Source of the DNA: Usitatibacter palustris
GTDB lineage: Bacteria > Pseudomonadota > Gammaproteobacteria > Burkholderiales > Usitatibacteraceae
Assembly: GCF_013003985.1 (NCBI RefSeq)
Contig: NZ_CP053073.1
Location: 806,001 to 870,000 of the forward strand
DNA length: 64,000 bases
Direction: 5' to 3'
Shown here one piece after another: positions 55,601 to 63,397 of this stretch (positions within the stretch are counted from its first letter, which is position 1; each line of letters starts with the position of its first letter). Under the pieces are notes generated by a model. It was not told where the DNA came from. It made no database searches and saw only the letters and a program-made list of their open reading frames with translations. The position numbers and the translations under genes are program-made.

Positions 55601-56599
55601 GCGCGCGTGAAAGTCATCGTCAACGGCAAGCCGGTGCTCGACGAATCGCGCATTGACCTGCATCGCGCCTGGTCGAAGGTCACGCACGAGATCCAGGGAC
55701 TGCGTGACAACCCGGCGTGCGCCGACCAGGAATACGACCGCCTGCTCGATGCGGGCGATCCGGGCCTGCACGCGAAGCTCACGTTCGATCCCACCGAGGA
55801 CACCGCCGCGCCGTTCATCTCGAAAGGTGCGCGGCCGCGGATCGCGATCCTGCGCGAGCAGGGCGTCAACGGCCAGTCGGAGATGGCGGCGTCCTTCGAC
55901 CGCGCCGGCTTCGCGGCCTTCGATGTCCACATGAGCGACATCATCGCCGGCCGCGTGAAGCTCTCGGACTTCAAGGGCTTCGCCGCCTGCGGCGGTTTCA
56001 GCTACGGCGACGTGCTCGGCGCAGGCGAAGGCTGGGCGAAGTCGATCCTGTTCAACGCGCGCGCCCGCGACGAATTCGAAGCTTTCTTCAAGCGCAGCGA
56101 TTCCTTCGCGATCGGTGCGTGCAACGGCTGCCAGATGATGTCGAACCTCAAGGAGATCATCCCGGGCGCGCAGAACTGGCCGCACTTCGAGAGGAACCTC
56201 TCCGAGCAATACGAGGCGCGCCTCACGATGGTGGAAGTGCAGAAGTCGCCGTCGATCCTCTTCACGGGCATGGAAGGCAGCCGCGTGCCGATCGTCGTCG
56301 CGCACGGTGAGGGCCGCGCGGTGTATGCGGACCAGAAAGCGATGGACGCCTGCCAGTACCTCGTGGCCGCGCGCTTCGTGGACAACCGCGGCGCGGTGAC
56401 GGAGACCTATCCCTTCAACGCGAACGGCTCGCCGCGCGGCATCACGGGTGTGACCACGTCCGATGGCCGCTTCACGATCCTCATGCCGCACCCCGAGCGC
56501 GTCTTTCGCACGGTGCTCATGTCGTGGCACCCCGACGGCTGGGGCGAGGATTCGCCGTGGATGCGCATCTTCCGCAACGCGCGGAAGTGGGTCAGCTGA
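52621..56599 (+). CDS. purL: Phosphoribosylformylglycinamidine synthase (large form)
   Basis: 1325 residues, the usual single-chain length in proteobacteria. The N-terminal PurS-like part, two AIRS-like halves ([54 protein letters not shown]) and a C-terminal glutamine amidotransferase ([13 protein letters not shown] with the nucleophile Cys, and PHPERVFR) are all complete. It converts FGAR and glutamine to FGAM in purine synthesis. The 3' end overlaps the ArsR-type gene by 8 bp. Confidence 0.97.
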
Positions 56600-57266
56600 A
56601 GCGATTCCTGAAGGCACGCTCCCCGGCGGGCGTGAATTGCACGACGCGCGTTCCGCGCACCCGCTTCGCCCAACCGAGCGCATAGAACTTTTCGAGCAGC
56701 GCCGCTCCCACGACGCCGGCGAGATGGTTGCGGCGCACGCTCCAGTCGAGGCAGGGGCGGCAGAGCAGGCGCCGGCCTTCGCCGGCTTCGAGATCGATCC
56801 CGAGTTGCTCGCAGAATGCGTGGCCCGATTTCGTGAGCTCGAGCGTGTCGCCCACGCGGCGGACATGGCGGCGCTTTTCCAGGCCTTCCAGCGCAAGGAC
56901 GCCGAGATCGCCGGCGAGATGGTCGTAGCAGACGCGCGCCTTGCGCAGCGCCGGGTCCGTCGGGCTCGACTTCAACCGCACGGCGCCGGTGCGCTGCGCA
57001 ACACCCATGAGGCTTTCGAGCAGGCGCGCGACATCCGGATCCGCGAGCCGGAAATAGCGATGCCGCCCCTGGCTCTGCACGGCGACGAGCTTCGCCTCGA
57101 GCAGCTTCGAGAGGTGCGCGCTGACGGTGGCCTTGGTCACGCCGGCGACTTCGGAGAGCTCGGTCGCCGTGAGCGCCTGGCCGCCGAGCAGCGCCGTGAG
57201 GATGTCCGCGCGGGCGCGCTCGCCGATGAGGGCGGCGATCCGCACGATCTGGGGGCCGTCTGCCAT
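56592..57266 (-). CDS. ArsR-family transcriptional regulator
   Basis: 224 residues. N-terminal winged helix ([47 protein letters not shown]). A longer C-terminal domain with [24 protein letters not shown] follows, as in ArsR-type regulators of about 220 residues. It is divergent from the NIPSNAP/ABM pair (53 bp), which it probably controls. The signal is unknown. Confidence 0.88.
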   Translation of the reverse strand: MADGPQIVRIAALIGERARADILTALLGGQALTATELSEVAGVTKATVSAHLSKLLEAKLVAVQSQGRHRYFRLADPDVARLLESLMGVAQRTGAVRLKSSPTDPALRKARVCYDHLAGDLGVLALEGLEKRRHVRRVGDTLELTKSGHAFCEQLGIDLEAGEGRRLLCRPCLDWSVRRNHLAGVVGAALLEKFYALGWAKRVRGTRVVQFTPAGERAFRNRFS

Positions 57267-57319
57267 GATTCGTTCTCCGTCGAACCATCATTGTAGCGCC
57301 GGCCGCTACGATGCGGGGC

Positions 57320-57631
57320 ATGAACATCACCGTCTTCATCCGCTACCAGGTCGATCCTTTCCAGCGCGAGGACTTCCGCCGCTACGCACAGGCGTGGCTT
57401 CGCATCATTCCGCGCTGCGGCGGCAAGCTCCTGGGCTACTTCCTGCCGTGGGAGGGCACGAACGACATCGCCTGGGGCGTGATCGGCTTCGAGAGCCTCG
57501 CCGCGTACGAGGCCTACCGCGCGCGGCTGCGGGCCGATCCCGAGGGCCGCGAGAACTTCGCGTTCGCGCAGGAAAAACGCCTTATCCTTCGCGAGGAACG
57601 CACCTTCGTCGAAAACGTGGAGCCCGCATGA
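57320..57631 (+). CDS. NIPSNAP-family protein
   Basis: 103 residues. [24 protein letters not shown] and [36 protein letters not shown] are typical of the NIPSNAP dimeric alpha/beta-barrel fold. Function unknown. An ATG at 57311 would add three residues. Its stop overlaps the next gene's start (ATGA). Confidence 0.85.
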   Translation: MNITVFIRYQVDPFQREDFRRYAQAWLRIIPRCGGKLLGYFLPWEGTNDIAWGVIGFESLAAYEAYRARLRADPEGRENFAFAQEKRLILREERTFVENVEPA

Positions 57632-57978
57632 TCGCCATCATCTTCGAGTCGCAGCCGCACCCCGACCAGCGCGACGCCTACCTGGATTCCGCCGCGGCGT
57701 TGCGGCCGCTCCTCGCGCAGCAGGACGGTTTCATCTCGGTGGAGCGCTTCGAGAGCCTCACGACGCCCGGCAAGATCCTGTCGCTCTCGTTCTGGCGCGA
57801 CGAAGCCGCAGTCGAGAAATGGCGCAACGTCGAAGCGCATCGCAACATCCAGGCGCTGGGCCGCACGACGATTTTCGAGGATTACCGCCTGCGCGTGGCG
57901 GAAGTCGTGCGCGACTACGGCTTGTTCGACCGCCGCGAGCAGGCGCCCGCGGACTCGCGCGCGCGCCACAGCAAGTAG
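57628..57978 (+). CDS. Antibiotic-biosynthesis-monooxygenase-fold protein
   Basis: 116 residues. The ABM core is [42 protein letters not shown] ... [15 protein letters not shown]. Such small dimeric barrels can be cofactor-free oxygenases or haem-degrading enzymes. The pairing with a NIPSNAP protein under an ArsR regulator suggests a two-gene stress or detoxification unit. Confidence 0.82.
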   Translation: MIAIIFESQPHPDQRDAYLDSAAALRPLLAQQDGFISVERFESLTTPGKILSLSFWRDEAAVEKWRNVEAHRNIQALGRTTIFEDYRLRVAEVVRDYGLFDRREQAPADSRARHSK

Positions 57979-57980
57979 CG

Positions 57981-58475
57981 TCAGCCGAGCGCGGCGACGA
58001 TCGCCTTCGCGATCGCGATCTCCTCGACCTCGCGATCGGATCCGAACGCCATCACCGCGAACGGGAACGCGAAGATCGCGAGCAGCAGCGTGAGGGTGGT
58101 GATCACGCGCGTCGCGACTTCCACGTCCCGAAGCCATGCCCAGACAGTCGCGGCGAACAGGAGCGCGAGTACTACGGACGTGGCCTTGAGGAAGAGCGTC
58201 GTCCTGCCGGCGGGCACGAAGCGCCCGTCGAGGAAGACGTCGCCCGCCGCGATCCAGGTGCCCTCGAAGGCGCAGCGAACGCCGCCACCCGAGGCGCGGC
58301 TGAACGTGAGCCGTACGCCGTTCGCGCCGATGTCGCCGCGCAGTTGCTCTCCAGGGGACGCGGGATTCGCCGCCGCGCGGAGCTTCGCGATGGACGTGTC
58401 GAGGTCGTGCGCACTCGGATACGACGCGGGCCTGACGGCCACGAGCAGGTTCGCAATGCGGCGCATCTCGCTCAT
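57981..58475 (-). CDS. Hypothetical membrane protein at the end of the ECF sigma operon
   Basis: 164 residues. A soluble N-terminal half (about 1-90) is followed by two helices (about 95-113 and 122-143) and a short tail. I do not recognise a family. The ATG overlaps the stop of the preceding gene by four bases, so it belongs to the sigma-factor operon. Confidence 0.7.
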   Translation of the reverse strand: MSEMRRIANLLVAVRPASYPSAHDLDTSIAKLRAAANPASPGEQLRGDIGANGVRLTFSRASGGGVRCAFEGTWIAAGDVFLDGRFVPAGRTTLFLKATSVVLALLFAATVWAWLRDVEVATRVITTLTLLLAIFAFPFAVMAFGSDREVEEIAIAKAIVAALG

Positions 58476-59395
58476 TGCGGCTTGATGCGCTCCCAGGTCG
58501 CGTCGGGAATCTTGTATTCGGGGTGCTCGCGGCGAAAGCGCGCGATGGCTTCGTCCGCTTCCGCGTTCTTGCCTGCGCGCCGCAGCTCGACGATCTTCTC
58601 GAGCTTGCGCTCCGGCGTCTCGACCGCGATCGCCTCTTCCGCCTTCGCGCGCTTTTCCTTCGCGAAGGAATCCTCGCGCCGCGCGACGTTCGCGTCCTGC
58701 ATCGCGCCGCTGGCGGCTGAACCCGCGGCGCGCGGCGCGGGTGGCGAAGAGGGTGACGGGGAAGCCGCGATCCGCGGCGCCGATTGCGCAAACGCTGCCG
58801 GAGGCGGGGCCGTGGACGCCGTTGCCGGCGCGGGTGCTTGTGCGGCGAGCGACGCGGGAGGCGGCGGTGGCATCTGTGCCGGGGCCGGCGTTACGGTTTT
58901 CTCGGCGAGCCGCGCACCTTCGGCAGGCGGCGGCGAGGGTGCGGGTGCCGTCGATGCACCGAACCGCTCCTTGTCGGCTTGCACGGGAGCGGCCTGCGGC
59001 TTCGTGCCGACGACCGGGGCCGCGGGCACGGGCTTCGGCGGAGGCTTCGCGACGGGCGCGGGCGCAGGCGCAGGTTGAGGCGCGGGTTGTATCGGTACCA
59101 ACTCGGGAATGGCTTGCTTGCGTGCGAATTCCAGGGCGTCCGCTGAAGGCGACGCGCGCTTCACTTCGGAAGTCTCGATGCCCGGGTCTTCCCGCTGCAT
59201 GTTCATCGTGACCCCAACGGAAAGCATGAGCACCGCGGCGATCGACACCGGAACGGCCCAGCGCGACGAGCGCGAACGCATCGGCCCCGCGTGCACGCCG
59301 CGGCGCGCGGCGGCGCGAATCGCGTCGTCGAGAACCGCCGAGGGTTCCTCGGTGGCGAGGGCGCGGTAGCGGGCGGCGAGCCGTTCGCTAGTCAT
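58472..59395 (-). CDS. Membrane-anchored Pro/Ala-rich protein, probable anti-sigma factor
   Basis: 307 residues. An N-terminal cytoplasmic segment (ARYRALATEEPSAVLDDAIRAAARR) precedes one helix (about 47-64). A long low-complexity Ala/Pro-rich stretch (about 100-215) and a C-terminal domain ending ELRRAGKNAEADEAIARFRREHPEYKIP follow. Its position 8 bp into the end of the ECF sigma gene and this layout fit an anti-sigma factor, but it lacks the zinc-binding HxxxCxxC motif. Confidence 0.65.
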   Translation of the reverse strand: MTSERLAARYRALATEEPSAVLDDAIRAAARRGVHAGPMRSRSSRWAVPVSIAAVLMLSVGVTMNMQREDPGIETSEVKRASPSADALEFARKQAIPELVPIQPAPQPAPAPAPVAKPPPKPVPAAPVVGTKPQAAPVQADKERFGASTAPAPSPPPAEGARLAEKTVTPAPAQMPPPPPASLAAQAPAPATASTAPPPAAFAQSAPRIAASPSPSSPPAPRAAGSAASGAMQDANVARREDSFAKEKRAKAEEAIAVETPERKLEKIVELRRAGKNAEADEAIARFRREHPEYKIPDATWERIKPQ

Positions 59396-59945
59396 CGCCG
59401 ATCGCCTTGCGGAGCTTGTCCATCGCGTATCGCAGCCGGCTTTTCGCCGCCTCCTCGTTGGTCCCCGTGGCCTCCGCGATCTGCGCGGCGGTCATGTCTC
59501 CCTCATGGTGCAGCAGAAACGCTTCGCGCTGTGCGGAGGGCAATGCCGCGATCGCCTTGTCCAGGACGTCGAGCGTCTGGCGCGCCTCGATGATGCGCGT
59601 GGGTTCATCGAACGGCCCCGCTTTCAGTTCGGCAACCGGTTCGCCTTCTTCGTTCTCGATCGGGACCGTCGCGAGCCCCTTGCTGCGCCAGTAGTCGACG
59701 AGGCGGTTGTGGGCGATCGTGTAGAGCCAGGTCGTGAATTTCGCGGTGGGCGTGTAGCGCGCGCGGGCTTCGATCACGCGCATCCACAGGTCCTGGAAGA
59801 GCTCTTCGGCCTCGCCGCGCGAGCGCACCGAGCGCAGCATGAGGCGGAACGAGGGCCCCCGATGGCGCGCGTAGAGCGCATCGAAGGCCCCGGCGTCACC
59901 GCCGGCGTAGGCAAGCATCAAATCTTCGTCGGAGGCGGCCGGCAT
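59388..59945 (-). CDS. ECF RNA polymerase sigma factor
   Basis: 185 residues. Region 2 is seen in LYARHRGPSFRLMLRSVRSRGEAEELFQDLWMRV with the -10-recognition helix KFTTWLYTIAHNRLVDYWR. Region 4 follows with LPSAQREAFLLHHEGDMTAAQIAEATGTNEEAAKSRLRYA. It is cotranscribed with the downstream probable anti-sigma gene and starts 12 bp after the secreted-protein gene. Confidence 0.93.
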   Translation of the reverse strand: MPAASDEDLMLAYAGGDAGAFDALYARHRGPSFRLMLRSVRSRGEAEELFQDLWMRVIEARARYTPTAKFTTWLYTIAHNRLVDYWRSKGLATVPIENEEGEPVAELKAGPFDEPTRIIEARQTLDVLDKAIAALPSAQREAFLLHHEGDMTAAQIAEATGTNEEAAKSRLRYAMDKLRKAIGDD

Positions 59946-59957
59946 CGCCCCCGAAGT

Positions 59958-60761
59958 TTACGCCGGGTCGGGAACCCAGCCGGGGAAGGGGAGAGGGTTG
60001 CGTGGCGCCGGCGCCTCCTTGAGGATGCCGCGCGCGACGAGGTTGCGATGCGAGTCGTAGTAGATCGTGACCATCTCGGCGGGCTGATCGGTGGCGCGCT
60101 GGAACGTGACCGTGCGCACCGGGGAATACTCGCGCCGTCCGTGTCCCGTGCCCAGCGGACCCGCGTCGGCGAGCGAAGGCGACGGCGATGCCGGTGCCCG
60201 CCGCGACTCCACCGTGCCCGCGCCCGATTCCTTGCGCTGGTAGTCGTTGCGATGACGTTCCTCGGGCAGGGACGAAAGCATGTCGGGTGCCATCGCGGCG
60301 GGCGGCGGCGGAGGCGGCGCCATGCGGCGAAAAAGCGCCGCGCCGATCACGCCCACGTTGTCGGGGCGTCCCGTGCGTCCCGCGTAGGAATCGCCGAGCG
60401 ACGTGAAGTAGAACGCGGCCGTCTGCTGCGTGCTCTTGCGCCAGCCCTTGATGCCGAGCGATTCCCAGTTCGCGAGTACGTAGCCGCCCTGGCTCGCGGC
60501 CGCGGTCTCGCCGTTCAGCACGTTGACGCCGTCGACCGACACGACGGCGAGGAGATCCTCGCCCGCCTGGTTGCGGACACTCACCTGGTACTCGTTGCCT
60601 GGGCGGCCCACGACGTAGGCGCGGCCTTCGTGCCAGTACACGGGCAGCTCGATTCCCTGCGCGCGGTCGAAAGCGCGCACGTCGGCGAGGTGGCCCACGG
60701 CGTGGGCGGGAATCGCACCGGCGGCGGCCAGCGCGGCGATCAGCAGCTTGAGGCGTTTCAT
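59958..60761 (-). CDS. Secreted protein of unknown function, first gene of the sigma operon
   Basis: 267 residues. Signal peptide ends AHA (about residue 21). A beta-rich domain (LPVYWHEGRAYVVGRPGNEYQVSVRNQAGEDLLAVVSVDGVNVLNG) is typical of small extracytoplasmic proteins. A six-proline stretch near residue 150 and an unstructured charged part follow. Possibly senses or relays an envelope signal to the sigma/anti-sigma pair; this is inferred from position only. Confidence 0.72.
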   Translation of the reverse strand: MKRLKLLIAALAAAGAIPAHAVGHLADVRAFDRAQGIELPVYWHEGRAYVVGRPGNEYQVSVRNQAGEDLLAVVSVDGVNVLNGETAAASQGGYVLANWESLGIKGWRKSTQQTAAFYFTSLGDSYAGRTGRPDNVGVIGAALFRRMAPPPPPPAAMAPDMLSSLPEERHRNDYQRKESGAGTVESRRAPASPSPSLADAGPLGTGHGRREYSPVRTVTFQRATDQPAEMVTIYYDSHRNLVARGILKEAPAPRNPLPFPGWVPDPA

Positions 60762-60828
60762 GTCGGCTCCTTGTTGTGGGGGTGCTGGAGAGATGAAACG
60801 GAGCCGAACGCGGAAAGGGTCAAAAGAA

Positions 60829-60852
60829 AAAGGGCGGCCGAGGCCGCCCTTT
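60829..60852. terminator. Intrinsic terminator hairpin
   Basis: aaagggcggcc and ggccgcccttt form an 11-pair stem around a very short loop. On the minus strand it is followed by T-rich ttttctttt and would end the ppiC transcript. Between ppiC and this hairpin lies the repeat at 60862-60966. Confidence 0.8.
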
Positions 60853-60861
60853 CAACAAACT

Positions 60862-60966
60862 TGTCATCCTGAGGGTCGCAGACCCGAAGGACCTGCTTGA
60901 ACAGCGCAGCGAATTTGTTAACCCCCTACAGCAGGTCCTTCGTCGCTGCGCTCCTCAGGATGACAG
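60862..60966. repeat. Intergenic inverted repeat, tgtcatcctgagg family, copy 2
   Basis: The ends tgtcatcctgagg and cctcaggatgaca are perfect inverted repeats. Inner arms gaaggacctgct (60886-60897) and agcaggtccttc (60930-60941) also pair, with a centre containing gttaacccccta. It shares ends, inner arms and centre with the copy at 52461-52600. Confidence 0.88.
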
Positions 60967-60973
60967 TGCCGGT

Positions 60974-61816
60974 CTAGCGCTCCTCCACCTTCGCCTTCGA
61001 ACGCAGGTCACCGACCATGCGCTGGATCGCTTGCTGCTGCGCGCGCTGGCGGAACTGTTCCTTCACTTCGGCGAACTCGGGCACCTTCATCGGGCGCGAG
61101 TCGTCGAGGCGGATCACGTGCCAGCCGAAGTCGGTCTTCACCGGCGCCGCGGTGGTCTGGCCCTTCTGCAGGGTCGTGACGGCATCGGCGAACGGCTTCA
61201 CGTAGCGAGCGGACGGGCCCCAATCGAGGTCGCCGCCGTTGTCCTTCGAGCCCGGATCCTTGGACTTCTCCTTGGCGATCTTCGCGAAGTCGCCGCCCTT
61301 GGCGAGGTCGGCGGTGATCGCCTTGGCGTCCTCTTCCTTGTCGACGAGGATGTGGCGAACCTTGTACTCGTTCGCGCCCATCTGCGTCTTGAACGTCTCG
61401 TATTGCTGCTTGAGCATGTCGTCGGTGATCGGGTGCGCCTTCATTTCGGCTTCGAAGAGCGCACGCACGAGGACGGCCTGGCGCGCCATTTCCATGGCGG
61501 CCATCACGCCCGGCTCCTTGTCGAGGCCACGCTTCGAGGCGGCCTGCACGAGCACTTCGCGGTTGATCAGCTCTTCCTTCACGGCGTTGGCACGCTCGGG
61601 CGTTTCGGGCTGGCCTTGAGCCGAGAGTTCCTTGTTCAGAGCTTCGACGCGGGAGGCGGGGATGGTGACGCCGTTCACGACGATGCGTCCGCTACCTGCG
61701 GCGGCGGCCTTGGGGGCCTTCTTCTCGGCCTTCTCGGCCTTGTCCTGCGCAGCGACAGGCAGCACGAGGCAGCCGGCGATGAGCGCCACGGCGAGGTTCT
61801 TGACGTTGAGTTGCAT
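60974..61816 (-). CDS. Parvulin-type peptidyl-prolyl isomerase (PpiC/SurA-like)
   Basis: 280 residues. Signal peptide ends AAQ (about 23), a Lys/Ala-rich stretch and a SurA-N-like helical part (about 45-140) follow. The parvulin domain (about 150-245) has YKVRHILVDKEEDAKAI, GGDLDWGPSARYVKPFADAV and DFGWHVIRLDD. Periplasmic folding helper for outer-membrane proteins. The gene order yciB-bolA-ppiC is conserved in betaproteobacteria. Confidence 0.92.
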   Translation of the reverse strand: MQLNVKNLAVALIAGCLVLPVAAQDKAEKAEKKAPKAAAAGSGRIVVNGVTIPASRVEALNKELSAQGQPETPERANAVKEELINREVLVQAASKRGLDKEPGVMAAMEMARQAVLVRALFEAEMKAHPITDDMLKQQYETFKTQMGANEYKVRHILVDKEEDAKAITADLAKGGDFAKIAKEKSKDPGSKDNGGDLDWGPSARYVKPFADAVTTLQKGQTTAAPVKTDFGWHVIRLDDSRPMKVPEFAEVKEQFRQRAQQQAIQRMVGDLRSKAKVEER

Positions 61817-61842
61817 GGAGTTTCCTTTTTCCTTGGGAGTGG

Positions 61843-62130
61843 TCAGAGCTGCTCGGGCGAAAACGCCTCGATTTTAAGGGCATGAATCTCGCGTTTCATG
61901 AGGTCGCCCAACGCCTCATAAACAAGTCGGTGCCGTGCCACGAGAGGCTTGCCGCGGAATGCCTCGGACACGATCGTCAGTTGCCAATGCGAACCGCCGC
62001 CGGGTCGCGAACCCGCGTGGCCCGCGTGCTCGTGGCTCTCGTCGCGCAGCGCGATCTCGATCGGCTGCAGCGTCGCGAGCCGCTCGCGAATCGCGTGCTC
62101 GATATCCGTGGCGAGCGCGGCCGGGGCCAT
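61843..62130 (-). CDS. bolA: BolA-family protein
   Basis: 95 residues from the ATG at 62130. HAGHAGSRPGGGSHWQLTIVSEAFRGKPLVARHRLVYEAL carries the conserved His and the FxGKxLVxRHRLVY block of BolA proteins. These work with monothiol glutaredoxins in iron-sulfur handling and influence cell shape. It starts 2 bp after the yciB stop codon. Confidence 0.92.
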   Translation of the reverse strand: MAPAALATDIEHAIRERLATLQPIEIALRDESHEHAGHAGSRPGGGSHWQLTIVSEAFRGKPLVARHRLVYEALGDLMKREIHALKIEAFSPEQL

Positions 62131-62132
62131 GT

Positions 62133-62693
62133 TCAACCCTTCGCCTTGCCGGCCGCGGCTTCATCTTCATCGGGCAGGTACTTCGAGACCCACAGCGCCT
62201 GCGCCACGACGAAGAGGAACATCAATCCCATTCCGCCGAACAGCTTGAAGTTGACCCAGGTATCGGTCGGGTAGTTGTAGGCGACCCACAGGTTCAGCAC
62301 GGCCTGGAACAGGAAGAAGACGCCCCAGGCCACGCAGAGCTTGACCCACACGGCCTCGGGAAGTTCGAGGCCGCCTTCGGCCAGCACGGCCTTGATCAGG
62401 TTCTTGCCGAACGCCAGCGAGCCGATCAACGCGATGCCGGTGACGCCATAAAGGACGGTGGGCTTCCACTTGATGAAGGTCTCGTCGCGCAGCAGGAGTG
62501 TGGCGCCGCCGAAGATCACGATGATCCCCAGGCTCGTCCATTGCATCGTCGAAACCTTCTTCCCCCGGAATTTCACCCACGCGATCTGCACGACCGTGGT
62601 GGCGATGGCTACCGCCGTTGCCTCGTAGATGCCGGCAACCTTGAAGGCCACGAAGAACAGGATGACCGGGAGGAGGTCGAAGAGGAATTTCAC
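62133..62693 (-). CDS. yciB: Intracellular septation protein A family
   Basis: 186 residues, five to six predicted helices, with FDLLPVILFFVAFKVAGIYEATAVAI and KFRGKKVSTMQW typical of YciB/IspZ. Inner-membrane protein that affects envelope growth and septation. Leads the bolA-ppiC run. Confidence 0.93.
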   Translation of the reverse strand: MKFLFDLLPVILFFVAFKVAGIYEATAVAIATTVVQIAWVKFRGKKVSTMQWTSLGIIVIFGGATLLLRDETFIKWKPTVLYGVTGIALIGSLAFGKNLIKAVLAEGGLELPEAVWVKLCVAWGVFFLFQAVLNLWVAYNYPTDTWVNFKLFGGMGLMFLFVVAQALWVSKYLPDEDEAAAGKAKG

Positions 62694-62731
62694 AAAAGCC
62701 CGAATGAAATCAATCGGTAATTATCGCTGAT

Positions 62732-63367
62732 TCAGCGATCGACTGTCCATTTGAGGTGCCGCCGCTCGATTTGTTCACGGACCTGGGGGGCGATTCCCGG
62801 CGCGAGGGCGAGGGCCATGGCCTCGGCGTAGAAACCGGCGCGCTCGTCCGGGAGGGCGCGTTCGAGCGCATCGAAGGCGAATCCCATCAGCGCCTCGTTC
62901 TCCGACCGGATCGCGGTGATGGCGAAGTTGAGGTGCAGGATCCGCCAGGCCCGTTCGGGGTCGGAGCGCTCGAGGTCGGCGGCCAGCTTCGGGGCCACGT
63001 GGGCGATCACGGCCTGCATGAGGCCGAAGGCCGCGGAGAGCTCGCTTGCGGTCACGGCCGCATTCGACTTGTAGGCGAGCGCGTTGGCCACACGTTCTAT
63101 GGGAGGCAGGCCCACTTCATGGCGAATCGCCCAGAGGGCCACGCCTACGACCAGGTCGGCGGCTTCCCCCTCGTCGCTGCCGGCCTCGGAAATCACTGCT
63201 GCAACAAGGTCTTCGGCGTCCTCGACCGGTAACGGAGACAGGCCGCCGAACTGTCGGTCGAGCGTCTCGAGCATCTTCACTTTCGGAGCCAGGAGGGCAA
63301 AGCGCGCCACGAGTTCGCGCGTTGCGACCTGGCCATCATCTCCAAACGGGATCGGCTGGGGGCTCAT
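62732..63367 (-). CDS. Hypothetical protein, all-helical
   Basis: 211 residues, rich in Ala, Leu, Glu and Arg, predicted mostly helical and soluble. I do not recognise a family. It is divergent from the PHP-domain gene with 30 bp between starts, and both have weak ribosome sites. Confidence 0.65.
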   Translation of the reverse strand: MSPQPIPFGDDGQVATRELVARFALLAPKVKMLETLDRQFGGLSPLPVEDAEDLVAAVISEAGSDEGEAADLVVGVALWAIRHEVGLPPIERVANALAYKSNAAVTASELSAAFGLMQAVIAHVAPKLAADLERSDPERAWRILHLNFAITAIRSENEALMGFAFDALERALPDERAGFYAEAMALALAPGIAPQVREQIERRHLKWTVDR

Positions 63368-63379
63368 GGGCGAAAATGA

Positions 63380-63385
63380 TATAAT
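63380..63385 (+). promoter_or_regulatory. Consensus -10 box before the PHP-domain gene
   Basis: TATAAT ends 12 bases before the ATG. The predicted 5' leader is only about 5-6 bases, with no Shine-Dalgarno sequence. Confidence 0.5.
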
Positions 63386-63397
63386 TCATTCGGTTAC

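Noticed and set aside
53294..56896. Minus-strand frame of 1200 codons opposite purL
   Set aside because: Pure shadow of purL: no recognisable motifs, extreme Arg/His content, and purL is complete and conserved.
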